Source of the DNA: Cymbidium sinense
Taxonomy: Eukaryota; Streptophyta; Magnoliopsida; Asparagales; Orchidaceae
Assembly: GCA_021442155.1 (NCBI GenBank)
Contig: CM038216.1
Coordinates: 160,131,983 to 160,195,982, forward strand
DNA: 64,000 nucleotides
Direction: 5' to 3'
A model generated the notes under the pieces. It saw nothing but the letters and a program-made list of their open reading frames with translations. It ran no database searches and was not told the origin of the DNA. Made by a program: the position numbers and the translations under genes. Positions 35,733-47,329 of the stretch are shown here, piece by piece; within the stretch, counting starts at the first letter, position 1; every line of letters begins with the position of its first letter.

Positions 35733-37090
35733 TAAAGCACTAAAATTTTTTTTTCCAATTTCTTTGGCCTGTTTGGAGAGAATATGTTCATTACATTCCA
35801 TTGGAAATAATTTGGAGGCTTATTTGTTAGTTTTTAGGGGAGTTTTACATTTCTACTCTCTGTACTCTCATGAGAGTACAAAGCATTTTGATCTTACTTT
35901 CCACTTTATTTGGCCTGTTTGGAGTAAATATGTTCATTACATTTCATTAGGAACAATTTGGAGGCTGAATGGTTGATTTTTATGTGAGTTTTGCATCTGT
36001 ACTCTATGTACTCTCATGAGAGTACAGTGCATTTTGCTCATTTGTGTCCAGTTTTTTTGGCCTATTTGGAGAGAATATGTTCATTACATTCCATTGTAAG
36101 CAATTTCAAGGCTTGTTGGTTGGTTTTTAGGGGAGTTTAGCATCTCTACTCACTCTACTCTCTATAGTACACCACATTTTGAACTTTTTTTCTCAGTTTT
36201 TTTGGCCTGTCTGGAGAAAATATGTTCATTACATTCCATTATAATTAATTTAGAGACTGATTGGTTAGTTTTTATATGAGTTTTACAACTATACTCTCTA
36301 TACTCTCATGAGAGTACAGAGCATTTTGATCATTTTTTTCAAGTTTTTTGGCCTATTTGGAGGGAATATGTTCATTACATTCCATTGGAAGTAATTTGGA
36401 GGTTTATTGGTTGGTTTTTAGGGGAGTTTTGCATTAGTACTCTATTTTCATGAGATCTTGAGCATTTTAAACTTTTTTTTCCCAATTTCTTTGGCATGTT
36501 TGGAGATAATATGTTTAATACATTCCATTTGAAGCATTTTGGAGGCTGATTGGTTGGTTTTTAGGAGAGTTTATTTGGCCTGTTTGGTGATAGTATGTTT
36601 AATACATTCTCCTGAGAGTACAGAGCATTTTTGCTCATTTCTCTCTACTTTGTTTGACATGTTTGGAGGGAATATGTTCATTATTTTCTATTAGAAGTAA
36701 TTTGGAGACTATTTGGTTGGTTTGTAGGTGTAATTTACATTGTCTCTCAGACTCTCACTCTCATGAGAGTTTTCTTTTTTTTCAATTTCTTTGGCCTGTT
36801 TAGAGAGAATATGTTCATTACATTCCATTGGAAGTAATTTGGATGCTTATTGGTTGGTTTTTAGGGGAGTTTTGTATCTGTACTCTATGTACTCTTTGTA
36901 CTCTCATGAGAGTACAGAGCATTTTGATCTTTTTTTCCAGTTTCTTTGGCCTGTTTGGAGGAAATATGTTCATTATATTCCATTAGGAATAACTTGAAGC
37001 CTGATTGGTTGGTTTTTAGGAAAGTTTTGCATCTGTACTCTCTATACTCTCATGAGAGTATAGAGCATTTTCACAATTTTTTTTGCACTT
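35733..37090 (+). repeat. left terminal array, about 10-11 units of roughly 145 bp
   Basis: The landmark TTTGGCCTGTTTGGAG recurs near 35764, 35919, 36056, 36200, 36345, 36489, 36576, 36652, 36790 and 36944, with a decayed copy near 37092. Each unit continues with ATGTTCATTACATTCCATTG, then a GATTGGTTGGTTTTTAG phrase, then a GCATCTGTACTCT phrase. The palindrome GTACTCTCATGAGAGTAC is perfect at 35862-35879, 36008-36025 and 36898-36915 and imperfect in others. Two units (around 36577) are shortened. The array runs to within about 80 bp of transposase coding sequence. Confidence 0.9.
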
Positions 37091-37164
37091 TCTTTGGTCT
37101 TTTTTGAGGGGATCTATTCATTTTTGGAGCTATTTTACATGTTACATATTTGTGGAGCTGTTTG

Positions 37165-39250
37165 AGCAGGTGAATGCAGTAAATGAGCAGTGCGATCATG
37201 AAGTCGTGATGTCTAATGACCCAAATATGAGGAAACTCCTTGGGACCACTGTTCACAATGAAACGGAGGCGTGTGCACTGTACTGTGACTATGCACATTA
37301 GAATGGGTTCAATGTTAGGAAGGATCATACTAGTTATTAGAAAAACTCTAAGAAATTGAAATCAAAGAATTTTTTATGTTCAAAAGTAGGTCAAAAGAAA
37401 TCTGGCAGTCTTAACTGCTCAGTAAAATTTTAGAAAATAGAAACAAGGAGTGGTTGTCTAACAATGATTAGATTTTCTGTTGATTTGGCTGGGAATTGGA
37501 TGGTAAAGAAACATATAGAAAGTCATAATCATTCATTGGCAAAGCCTACTGATGTACATCTTCTTAGATCGTACCGATCCATTAGCGATGAGAAGGTGGT
37601 TGTGTTGAAGATAATGATAGAGGCTGGAATTAAAGCAAGTGATGCATTCAGCTATCTAAGCGAGGAAGTTGATGGCGTTGAGAATATTGGCTTCACAAAA
37701 AGAGATGCTTTCAATTTCATCTAGAAGGAGAGAATATCAAGGATTGCAAATGGTGACAGTAATGCATTAATACAGCTATTCAAGAGAAGTTAAGTAGCAG
37801 ATGGAATGTTTGCATGGGATGTACAAGCTGATGAGTCAGATTGCTTGGTAAGTTTTTTTGGAGCAATGGCATGTCAAGGATATAATATAATTATTTTGGG
37901 GATGTCATGATTTTTGATACATACTATCGACTCAATAAATATGATATTGCCCCTTTAGTTAGAGTGAATCATCACTGGCAAAATGTGTTATTTGAAGTAG
38001 CATTTTTATCAGAAGAGATAATTGAGTCATTCACATGGCTATTCCAAACATTTCTCTAGTTAATGAGTGGCAGACATCCTATAATAATATTCACCAATCA
38101 AGATCAGGCTATGGTGAGATCTATTGAAATTGTATTATCGCATATTCATCATAGGTTGTGCCAATGGCATATTTTGAAGAAAGCTCCTTCCAAGATTCAT
38201 TGGTTTAATAGTAACAAGAGAGTACAAGGATTACTTTATACATGCATGAGCAAGTGTGACTCACAAGAAGAGTTTGAGGAAGCTTGGTCTGCCATGCCAC
38301 ATGAAGGCAATTTGTATGGTCATGCTTGGTTGTCTGAGCTTTATAAAATTAGATCCATGTGATCCACTGCATTCTGCATGGGAATATTGTCAACGCAATG
38401 TAGAGAGTCCATGAATAATGTATGTCATGGAATCTCTAAACCAACAAGTTCAATCACAGATTATTTCTTGGGATTAGAGAAGGTTATGGACACATGACAC
38501 CAGAATGAACATGATGAAGACTTCAAGTGTAGCCAGTCAGCAATTATTCCTATCGTTAAGACCAGTCCAATTTTGAAACAAGTTTCTATGTTCTACACAA
38601 GAAAGCTTTATATAATGTTTGAGGAAGAATTTTTGCATGGAGTTGGAGGATTATCAGCAAATGTGTCGATGATAATCCATGGAGTATTTGTGAGAAACTT
38701 AGAGAATAAATATGCCTCCAAAACATGGACTATCCATTTGCAAGACAACCCTAGATGTAATTTGTACATGTAAAAAATTTGAAATAATGGGATTATTTTG
38801 TGCCACTGTATCCGAGTTCTTAGTCAAGAAGATATTGTGCGCATTCTGGATAAGTATCTTTTCATGCGATGGTCTACCAGAGAAAAGAGGGACATCTACA
38901 TTGATAGTAGTACAGAACTTAAAAGATGTGCAAGACAGATGGAAATGTAACGACATTATTTTTTGGAACCACATTAGTTGTGTTTATCAAATAACACCAG
39001 GGCACAGGATAATAAGATAGTTGAGGAGTATATGCTTTGATCCTTTAAAAAACTATCTGGTGATGTCGACTCTATATTATACGAGAATTCTCCTCCAGTT
39101 GAGAGAATAACTAAGAAGAGGAAGTCAATCACAGCAGACAAAGGAAATGATAATTTAAAGGATCCAATTAAGCAGCATCCAAAGGGTATTTCCAACGCAA
39201 GGCTTAAGGGATACCGGGAAAGAACCAAGAAAGCCAAAAGTAATTTCTTA
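37165..39250 (+). pseudogene. FAR1/MULE-type transposase (MURA-like), multiply broken
   Basis: The enzyme would bind the element's ends and cut them with a DDE active site. The FAR1 DNA-binding domain is at about 37200-37545: ETEACALYCDYAH, then NGFNVRKD, LNCSVKF, and MVKKHIESHNHSLA with the His pair. The MULE domain is at about 37900-38480: MIFDTYYRLNKYDIAPL (first Asp), VNHHWQNVLFEVAFLSEE, SFTWLFQTF, IIIFTNQDQAM, then RLCQWHILKKAPSK (the C..H motif), EEFEEAWSAM and ESMNNVCHGISKP. A SWIM zinc finger is at about 38750-38815 (CTCKKFEIMGLFC) with a frameshift before its His. In-frame stops near 37300, 37722, 38057 and 38360 and frameshifts near 38385 and 38810 make it a pseudogene. Asn replaces the second acid in TNQDQ. 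Remains of C-terminal exons may extend to about 39500. Confidence 0.9.
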
Positions 39251-39889
39251 TTTGGCTCTTAATTTTAAGTATTTCAGATATTGATTTTAAACTTGAAACC
39301 ATCCTATTTCTGTTGTTGCAAAAACTAAAGTACAGTCTGAGAGTGGTGGAGAACGTGTTGCATCACCCATTGCAACACCTTTCTCTATTACGCCAGAGTG
39401 TTTTTAGAGGTACGCATGGAAAACCGCACAATGATGCTATAAAATATCATCAACTAATACGTTATTCTACTATAGGAATTTAACTCAGGCTCAACAATCA
39501 ATCAGTCTAGTCAGCCGAAAGGTACACTAAGCTGATGATGTCTATTATTATAGGGAAATATTTTAATGCATGATATCATTTAGTTATGTGTTTTTTGACT
39601 GCACACCCTGCAATGTCAATTACAATCATAATTATGTCATTACAATCATTTCTGTAAGACTTTAAAGAGTCCATGATGACTTTCTTTTACTTAAAAGGCA
39701 CACCTAGCGTCATCTAAGGGATTTGATTAAGAAGACGCATCGAGAGGTTCATGATGACTTTCTCACGAAAGTCAATCGACTACTACTACACCCAGCCCTT
39801 CACTACTATTATTATCATGACTCTTTCGTAGCTCAATTATGCAATGATTCGCCTCTTATTATTGGGTCAATTTTTTGAGTTTTTTTTTT
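39251..39889. other. downstream of the transposase; possible C-terminal exon traces
   Basis: Short coding-like pieces (KVQSESGGERVASPI near 39330 and a Ser/Gln-rich run near 39490) could be C-terminal exons of the transposase gene. Splice sites are not convincing. Confidence 0.3.
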
Positions 39890-40980
39890 TGGCTATTCAT
39901 TGAATGGTTTTTTTCTAGTTCTTCGTTTGGCACTACCTAATGTGGTGGATATCGCTTGTACCTTTGATTTGTTCATTTGCCATGTGGTTAACCTAATTAA
40001 TTTGCCTTTGTTGTATGGAATTATTCACTATTTCAGTCGATTCTTAGTTCTTTTGAAACTGCACATATATTGGTGTATCATGTTATTAATATGGTGGATG
40101 ATACCATCTGTATTGCTGACCTTTTTTGGGATTTCTTCACTGTGGGATTACCTCTGTGTCGAGTTATTGTGGATTGTGCATTCTGATATTATGTTGGCAC
40201 TATTTGGGGTTTGTGTTGCCTTCTCTCCCATGCGTATGTGGTTGTGCCTTGGTAAGGTAACTCGATTGGTACTTTTGGTTTGGGGTGTTGTTGGCTATGA
40301 TTTCTTTTGTTATGTTGGCATTGTCTGTTGTTTATTAACTTAGGAAGGAGTACTATCAACCCTTTATTAGTTGGATTTGTGGTAACTTATATTCCATAGT
40401 GTTTGTGTATAGGCTTTGGTATGTAGGTATTTAAGATCACTCGATTTTCATCCATTTGGCTAATATTTTCCCCCAGGTTTGTAGGCTATGATGGTTGGGA
40501 TGATTTCACCCATTCCTTGGCTAGTAGTAGCATGCATGATGTAACCCTTCCTTTGAAGTTTGGATGCTCATGTTTTGCAAATTGGTGTGTGAGCACGAGC
40601 CTTTCTACACATATTTCTCCATATCTATCTCATTATTCTTTTACTTTCAACCTAGCTTGTGTCACTTTAACGATGCCAACTCTTCCTTCCATATGTTTGC
40701 AAATTCTAGTTGTTTTTTTCCTTCTCTTCTAAAGACATAGACTTCTCTTATCCTCATGAGTTTCTATTGATGGTATGGCTTGCTCCTTTGCTCTATTTAT
40801 ACCTTTTGCTTTCTTTTCCTTTTTCATATGTTTTTATTTGTAGCTAGTGGATTTACTATCTAGGGTGTCTCAGCTCTTCTTTAGTTCTTGAGTTTATCCC
40901 CTTTTAAGGCCCTTGTAATCCTTTTATTGTGGCAATAAAATTCCCTATATGGGGTTCCCTTAAAAAATAAAATAAATAGG
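39890..40980 (+). mobile_element. possible 5'-truncated non-LTR retroelement or processed insert with A-rich tail
   Basis: This T-rich block ends in CTTTTATTGTGGCAATAAAA, then TTCCCTATATGGGGTTCCC and an A-rich tail (AAAAAATAAAATAAAT). That is the style of a plant LINE 3' end. Two hydrophobic open frames inside (39900-40343 and 40517-40732) have T-driven composition and no domain. I found no flanking target duplication, so this is tentative. Confidence 0.35.
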
Positions 40981-42540
40981 TCTTCACTAACGGTCCAATT
41001 TCCAATTACTAAATTTGTACTGATAGTTTATGTAATTCAGTTGGCCTATGATGTATGATGTTATACTGAATGTTCTTGTATCAAAATGCTTCTTTGTAAG
41101 AGTCTTTTCTATATAACCTTACATAGCTATCAGAGGTTCATTCTACTGCATCATTGGCTTTAATATTGAATTATATTTTACTCTATTAAGTACTCCACAA
41201 TTTATGAAATGATTTTTATTGCAGGCATTACAAAATTTGATAAGCCCATCTGCTCTTATTAATAAGATTAATAGAACTTAAAAAAAATTGCCAGTATTGT
41301 AGCTATGATGTTTCTTAGTATGGTGGTATACCAGATATTCTTTCATATATATGCTCATCTTAAGCAATTTCTCAAACCCATTTGAGAAATCTAAGTTATC
41401 AGTCTTATAGCTACGATTGATATGGTTTATATAAAAATTTTATCATTTCTCAATCTCCCAAAAAATGTATTTTTGATGCATTCAACCACTCTCCCAAAAA
41501 ATTCAATTTAATTCTTTATTTTTAAATAACTAATTAATCAATTAATATAAAATACCTAAGTTTAATAGTCTGACCCACTTATATTTTCTCTTATAATACT
41601 GATGATATTATTTTACTAATTATTTATAATTTTGTCAATAATATTAATGTAATTAATTTTATATTTTCAATTATTAAATTATTTTAAAAAATTCTTCATC
41701 TTAAAATAAAGTATTTGCTCCACACTACACTATATTTCTGAATTAGATGTTGCTAAGCTACAATTTTGATAGTGTATTGGTCTAATTTATGACACATTAT
41801 TCAATAGAAAGTAGATTTCAAGAAGCACAATTTTGATAGACATTAACAAATTTCAAACATTTAAAAAATAATCATACAAATGAATTTAGCCCATTTTTAA
41901 AGAACATAATTTTCTTTATTAAAGATTTAAGTATAATAATCTTACCCACTAGTATTAAGTTTACATGTTGCTACTATATTGCTTCTCTTTATTTATACTT
42001 TTAAATTGTGGCATTATGAATGTGATTGAGTATAATGATTTATTACTTGCGTCTGATTTGACATATTAAGTATCATTCAATTGTATTCTCCTTAATTATA
42101 CAATACAAATTTCTCTAATTATTAATTTTTAAATAATGTAAATCTTAACTTCAATTTTTTATTTAATCTTTTCAATGACGTGTCAGGATAGGTTAGAAGG
42201 CCGATAAGAATTGGGCCAATCAAATCTAAGTTGATCAGCTCAGCATATGCTTAGCAATTGTAAGGTCTATGGGCATGTGTGACCACTGGTAAATGATCAA
42301 GCCTTTTATATGATCATTAACATGATCGAGCAAAGATGTTTAGATATCTTTACAATGTCGTAGAAGGTATTTGTTAAGATTTTTGAATCAAAATACACTT
42401 TAAAATTAGTCATCATATTAGGTAATTCTGAATTTAAAATATGACATAATTTGAATGTAAAAATTAATTAATCCAATTAAGAAACTAGTTAAGAAATTAG
42501 TGACATGTATCTTACATATGTGTTATGATTTTGAGTAGAA
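40981..42540. other. AT-rich internal MULE sequence, nothing recognised
   Basis: No open frame or repeat that I can support. It may be the intergenic part of the MULE-like element or nested debris. Confidence 0.4.
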
Positions 42541-42559
42541 TGAAAAAAATATAGAGTAA

Positions 42560-44140
42560 AAAACTATTAATGTATTACAGAGAGTATAGAGAGTATGGAG
42601 AGTATAGAGAGTACAGAGGGTACACCTACAAAACTGCTCAAAAAAGATTACTATTAAGGATCAGCATAAGCTGTAATGGAATCTACTTAACATATTAATG
42701 ACAGATAGACCAAAAATGCTCATAAAAAGCAACCAGAAGCTTCCAAACTATTTTAAAGTTATATTAAACGTTTCCTCTCTGGCTTTCAAAGAAAAAGTGG
42801 AAAAAAATTAAGAAAATAATCTGAACTGTGGACAGTACAAAGAGTGCACCTGCAAGACACCTCAAATATGCTAATAGTCAACCTCCAATCTACCTGCAAT
42901 GGAAATAATAAAATAATTCTACCCAAACAACCAAAAAAAGCTAGAGAATATGTACATAATAATCTGTACTGTCAGGATAATACAGAGAATGCAGAGAGTA
43001 TATAGAGTATAGAAAATCTGAGAGTACTGAGAGGAGTAGAGAGAGAGTAGAGATAAAGAGTACAAAAAACTACTCAAAAAAGGTTACTATAAAGGATCCT
43101 CACAAGCTGTAATGAAACATATTAATGATAGACAGACCAAAAAAGCTCATGAAAAGCAAGCTAGAAGCCTCCAAACTACTTTAAGGTTATAGTAAACATT
43201 TCCTCTCTAACCTACAAAGAAAAAGTGCAAAAATTAAGAAAATAATATGTACTCTGAGGACAGTACAAAGAGTGCAGTTACAAGACACCTTAAATATGCT
43301 AATAGTCAGCCTCCAAACTACCTGCAATAGAATATAATAAAATAATTCTACCCAAACAACCCAAAAAATCTAGAGAATATGTACATAATAATCTATACTA
43401 CTAGGATAGTACAGAGAGAGAGAGTAATTAAGAGTATAGAGTACAGTCTGAGAAATCTGAGAGAGTATAGAGAGTATAGAGAGTACAGAGAGTACACCTG
43501 CAAAACTACTCAAAAAAGGTTAATATAAAGGATCCCCATAAGCTGTAATGGAATCTACTTAACATATTAATGACAGACAGACCAAAAAAGCTCATAAAAA
43601 GCAACCCAGAAGCCTCCAAAATGCTTTAAGGTTACAGTAAACATTTTCTCTCTGACTTGCAAAGAAAAAGTGGAAAATTTTAAGAAAATAATATGTACTC
43701 TGAGGACAGTACAAAGAGTGCAGCTGTAAAACACCTAAAATATGCTAATAGTCAGCCTCCAGACTACCTGTAATGGAATATAATAAAATAATTATACCCA
43801 AACAACCCAAAAAAGTTGGAGAACATGTACTAAAGTAGCCCAACATCAACTAAATTGTTGCAGATGGTTTCTACTAAACATATTTTATCCAAATTCCTTA
43901 GGAAAATTGAAAAAATAGAAGAAATACTTTATACTCTCAAGTGAGTACAGAGAGTACATATACAAAATAGGTTAAGAAGGCTAATATTCAGACTCATGGC
44001 AACCTGTAATGGAATGTACTGAATATTTTCTTTCTAGATAGCATAAAAAAAGGATTAAAAAAATCTAGAAAAATTTTGTACTTTCAAGAAATTACAGAGA
44101 GTACAGATTGAAAGAGAGCTTAAATAAGCAACCCAGCAAC
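42560..44140 (-). repeat. internal array: three units of about 435 bp plus a decayed fourth
   Basis: The phrase CAAAACTACTCAAAAAAGGT, followed by AAGGATCC..CATAAGCTGTAATGG, recurs near 42627, 43064 and 43501 (spacing about 437 bp). The companion phrase AATATGCTAATAGTCAGCCT follows near 42870, 43290 and 43742. GTACAGAGAGTAC-rich runs separate the units. A degraded continuation reaches about 44140. Vocabulary and order (GAGAGTACAGAGAGTAC, TGCAAAAC, CCAAAC, TGTAATGGAAT) match the right terminal array in the same orientation, so it looks like a higher-order or diverged form of the terminal repeat. Confidence 0.8.
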
Positions 44141-44319
44141 CAAGAAATTGCTTTAAATGGTCACTACAGAAGCTATTATATTCAAGCTATCCTGAAGAAA
44201 TGAAGAAAATAAGGAAACATCTCAGTTAAATAGCCCATCATCAACCAAATTACCATATAATATATAATAGCTTGTAAAACAAGTGATTTCCCAAATAGCA
44301 AACTTCAACTATATAGTTC

Positions 44320-47110
44320 TTAGCTTAGTTTTTTCATTCCCAAATAGAAGATAGCATAAGCGAACTCATCCCTAAAGTAATTCATCCTCATGGGCCAATC
44401 CTGGTGGTCAACCCAATCCACTGGGGGTTTGCTAATTGCTACCTCCATGTATTTGCAGACAAACATCCCGCACTCGGCACTGTTTTGTTGGATTGGCAGC
44501 CCACTCAACATTTCAATTGACCATTTTGTGGGATCACTCTCAAAAGACTGGCCAGCATCTTCAACAAATAATTTGATATGAATAGCAAGAAGTATAGCCA
44601 ATAAGTTGGCAAAAAAAAATAATTTAGGAAAACCAAATTGAAAACAATTCTTACAATATCAAGAAGAATGGTCTTATGGGTTTGGTTTGGCAATGAATCA
44701 TAAAAATTCTAGGCCCCTAGCTTAATATGCCCAACTAGGAGTGTCTAGTGTTGGTTATTTATAATTGGAAGTAAAGTAGCTACCACAAATGTGACATGCT
44801 AGATGAACATTTTACTTTCTTTCTATAGGCCATATTTTGCATAACTCTGTAAGAAGGGAAGAGAAGTTTATAAATTCTAGATTTGATCTATATAAATAAG
44901 GATTGAATCATACTACCCTACATTGTGGGTAACTTACCCAAAGGTAAGCATGAAACATATATATACAGGCATGCAAGTATTTCGCCAATAAAAGGCAAAG
45001 GCATCGGTGGTGCATCTAACAGAATCGATCTATCAACAACTCATCGATCTACCCTCACGCTATAATGATATTTCTAGCCGTGAATACTGTATCACCCCTG
45101 CATGTGAGAAATATTTGAATGCAAGCTTAATTAAACGAATAGGTTATTTTATGTATGAAGAAGGAGTTGAATGAAGAATGACTTACTTGTCCTTGAATCG
45201 AGAGCATGACATGTCAATAAGTTACAGCATCAGCTTCCGTAGGATATCTCTGGATGAGAAGTCAACAACATGATGTGCCTCAACTAGCTGCAAAGAAATT
45301 AGTGATGTCAAAAGTTAGTGATGAAGAGCTGAGTAATCGTGAATTAAGGATCGATCCGAGGTGATGCAAACCACGATGCTCAACCACGATAGTAGCATGG
45401 TTCTACAATTATTGGCGCATCTTTGCACACCTAAAAAAAAATTAGTGAAATCAGTTATTATTATGTCAAATTAAAAAGAAAGTAATGTAATACCTCTTCT
45501 GTCGACTGCTCATCCTGAGTGGAGGCTATCACAGGATTTATTCTGCACCATGACTTTCTGTAAGTGTGAGTGAAGGGGGAAGATATCATTTTTCTCTTCC
45601 TCATCTATCGGGCCTTCACACCATGCTCAATGTTGAGTAAAGGCTTCAGCAGCTTCTTCATGTGCAGTGGAAGCCTCCACAAGAGCTTCTCCTATGGTGG
45701 CCTCCATAAGGGCTTCCCTAGTGGAAGCCTCCACAAGGGCTTCCCTAGTGGGAGCCTCCATAAGGGAAGTCTATGGTAGCAATCACAGGAGCCTCCCCTG
45801 TGGTAGCCTCTACCACAGCGGCTTCCCAACTAGAAGTCTCCATAGAGGTAGCAACTATAGTTACCTCCACAGGAGACTCCCCGATGGTAGCCTCCAAGGG
45901 GAAGCTCTTGTGGTAGCCTCCATAAGTGTTGTCCCTGTGACTGCCTCCTCAAGAGATTCCTTTGTGGTCACCTCCACAGGAGCTTCCCCCATACTAGGGA
46001 TGCTAGGACCCTGCTGCCCAGCAACCACCTCCTCAATAATAGTTACCCTCAAATCAATTCCATCCATTTTCTCTCTCATTATTGCTTGAAAAGATGACAC
46101 AATATCTTCAAGGCCCTGAAACCTGCAAGTATCCTCTCCACCACAAAGCCTTCTGTGAGGGTAGTAGTAAAGGGTAGGCTAGATACACTAGAAGGGGGAG
46201 AATATCGAGGAGAGATATATGGAGATCTGGGGATGCACTGGACTTAGAATGACTATCTGCACAAGGGTATGTTGGGGTGGGATAATGATTCAAGGAGCCA
46301 GGTCTCCTTTTCTAATATGTCCTCCAATGAAAGGCAGACCTATGTTAAATTGATAAGAAAATGTGATGACTTACAATATAAATAAATATATTCTTATATA
46401 AACTAAGTGATATTATTATGTGTTACCTGGTGTCCTCCCAAACTAGTGAAAGCATCGTCTGCAAGCTTTATTTTTAGCCATCGTAACATACGTGGCTTTG
46501 CAGATGGAAATGGCGGTCTTATGATGCTTATGTGCTCAGCCACCCAGATCTACATTGAATATTTATATAAGTTAACTTTAATGCATAAAATAATACATAA
46601 CTGAAGATATAGAATGTACCATAAGAAAAATGATAAAGCCACTCATGTACCCGGTGTTTTTTGAGTTTGAATCTTTGATGTAATACCATCAAATTGTGAA
46701 ACTAGAAAGGCCCAAATGGCCTCTGCCCAGTTGTATTTAGCAAATTTATCTATGTCATTGGCATAGTCTATCAATTCTGATGCCACCCTATAGTTGTGAT
46801 ATATAAGAAAAGATTTCAAAGCAGAAAATGTATGTACAACTGCACAAATTGTGCCACAAGCAACGAGCAATCCGAATTCTCAAGTTTATTCTTATAGTTC
46901 ACTGAGCTGAACTGTGATAGTGGATATTTACCATAAGACCTTCTCTCCTCTATTTGGCATCCCTACAATTATTACAACTTCATCGGGGGTGAAAGGAATG
47001 CACTGGACACCCAGAAAGAATGTTACTTCTCTATATCCCAACAAGATAGGATTGATGTGATGGCAAATGAGTCTTGTTGAATTCTACGGAGTCTAATAAA
47101 TTGATGCAAA
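44320..47110 (-). pseudogene. MULE-associated Ulp1-type cysteine protease gene with plant-mobile-like N-terminal domain, broken
   Basis: Ulp1 proteases cleave SUMO conjugates or precursors. Plant MULEs often carry such genes, with unclear purpose. N-terminal domain, about 47110-46430: EVTFFLGVQCIPFTPDEVVI, then VGMPNRGEKVLW and, after an interruption, YANDIDKFAKYNWAEAIWAF and YMSGFIIFL. A low-complexity linker follows at about 46300-45560 (EVTTKESLEEAVTG-type repeats). Ulp1 domain, about 44760-44320: NNQH, a TAG stop (44745-44747) where Trp is expected, TLLVGHIKLGA, another TAG (44709-44711), then NFYDSLPNQTHKTILLDI with the catalytic Asp and a GT donor at 44654. The last exon has LPIQQNSAECGMFVCKYMEV with the Gln and nucleophile Cys. 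The gene converges on the transposase gene. It is a relic of a real protease gene; the exon structure is only partly resolved. Confidence 0.8.
45660..45960 (-). repeat. coding minisatellite in the linker of the Ulp1-type gene
   Basis: Near-tandem units of about 27-30 bp built on CCTCCACAAGGGCTTCCC (plus strand) recur from about 45670 to 45780 and, more diverged, to 45960. On the gene's strand they encode variations of E-A-(S/T)-T-R-E-A-L-V/M. Plus-strand frames with SGSLHKGFP repeats are shadows of this. Confidence 0.75.
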
Positions 47111-47329
47111 TGAAGCCTCTTTAAAATGTGAATGACTTCATGAAAGCATGTCAGAATATTATGAACACCGCTCTAACAAGTGGTAGCGCATCTCTAAGTT
47201 ATCCTTTTCCCAGACATTGTACACTTCAAAATAAAAAGTCAATTAATGAGAACATTATCAGAACAATGGAGTCCCAAAGTGTAGACATGCTAAACTACCT
47301 CTAAAACTAACCAATCAGCCTCTAAATTA

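Noticed and set aside
35674..36997. Open frames in the left array with a repeated LERICSLHSIGNNLEA-type protein sequence
   Set aside because: They are translations of the 145 bp DNA repeat. The right array gives the same strings on the opposite strand, and no start, domain or codon pattern supports a protein.
37071..37328. 85-codon minus-strand frame at the start of the transposase
   Set aside because: It is antisense to the FAR1 domain, which has the better family match.
38699..39237. Minus-strand frames opposite the transposase
   Set aside because: Shadows of the plus-strand transposase relic.
39900..40343. 147-codon hydrophobic frame resembling a membrane protein
   Set aside because: The hydrophobicity follows from T-richness, and the block ends like a retroelement 3' end; no family pattern seen.
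45570..46089. Plus-strand frames with SGSLHKGFP repeats
   Set aside because: They are antisense shadows of the linker repeat of the Ulp1-type gene on the minus strand.
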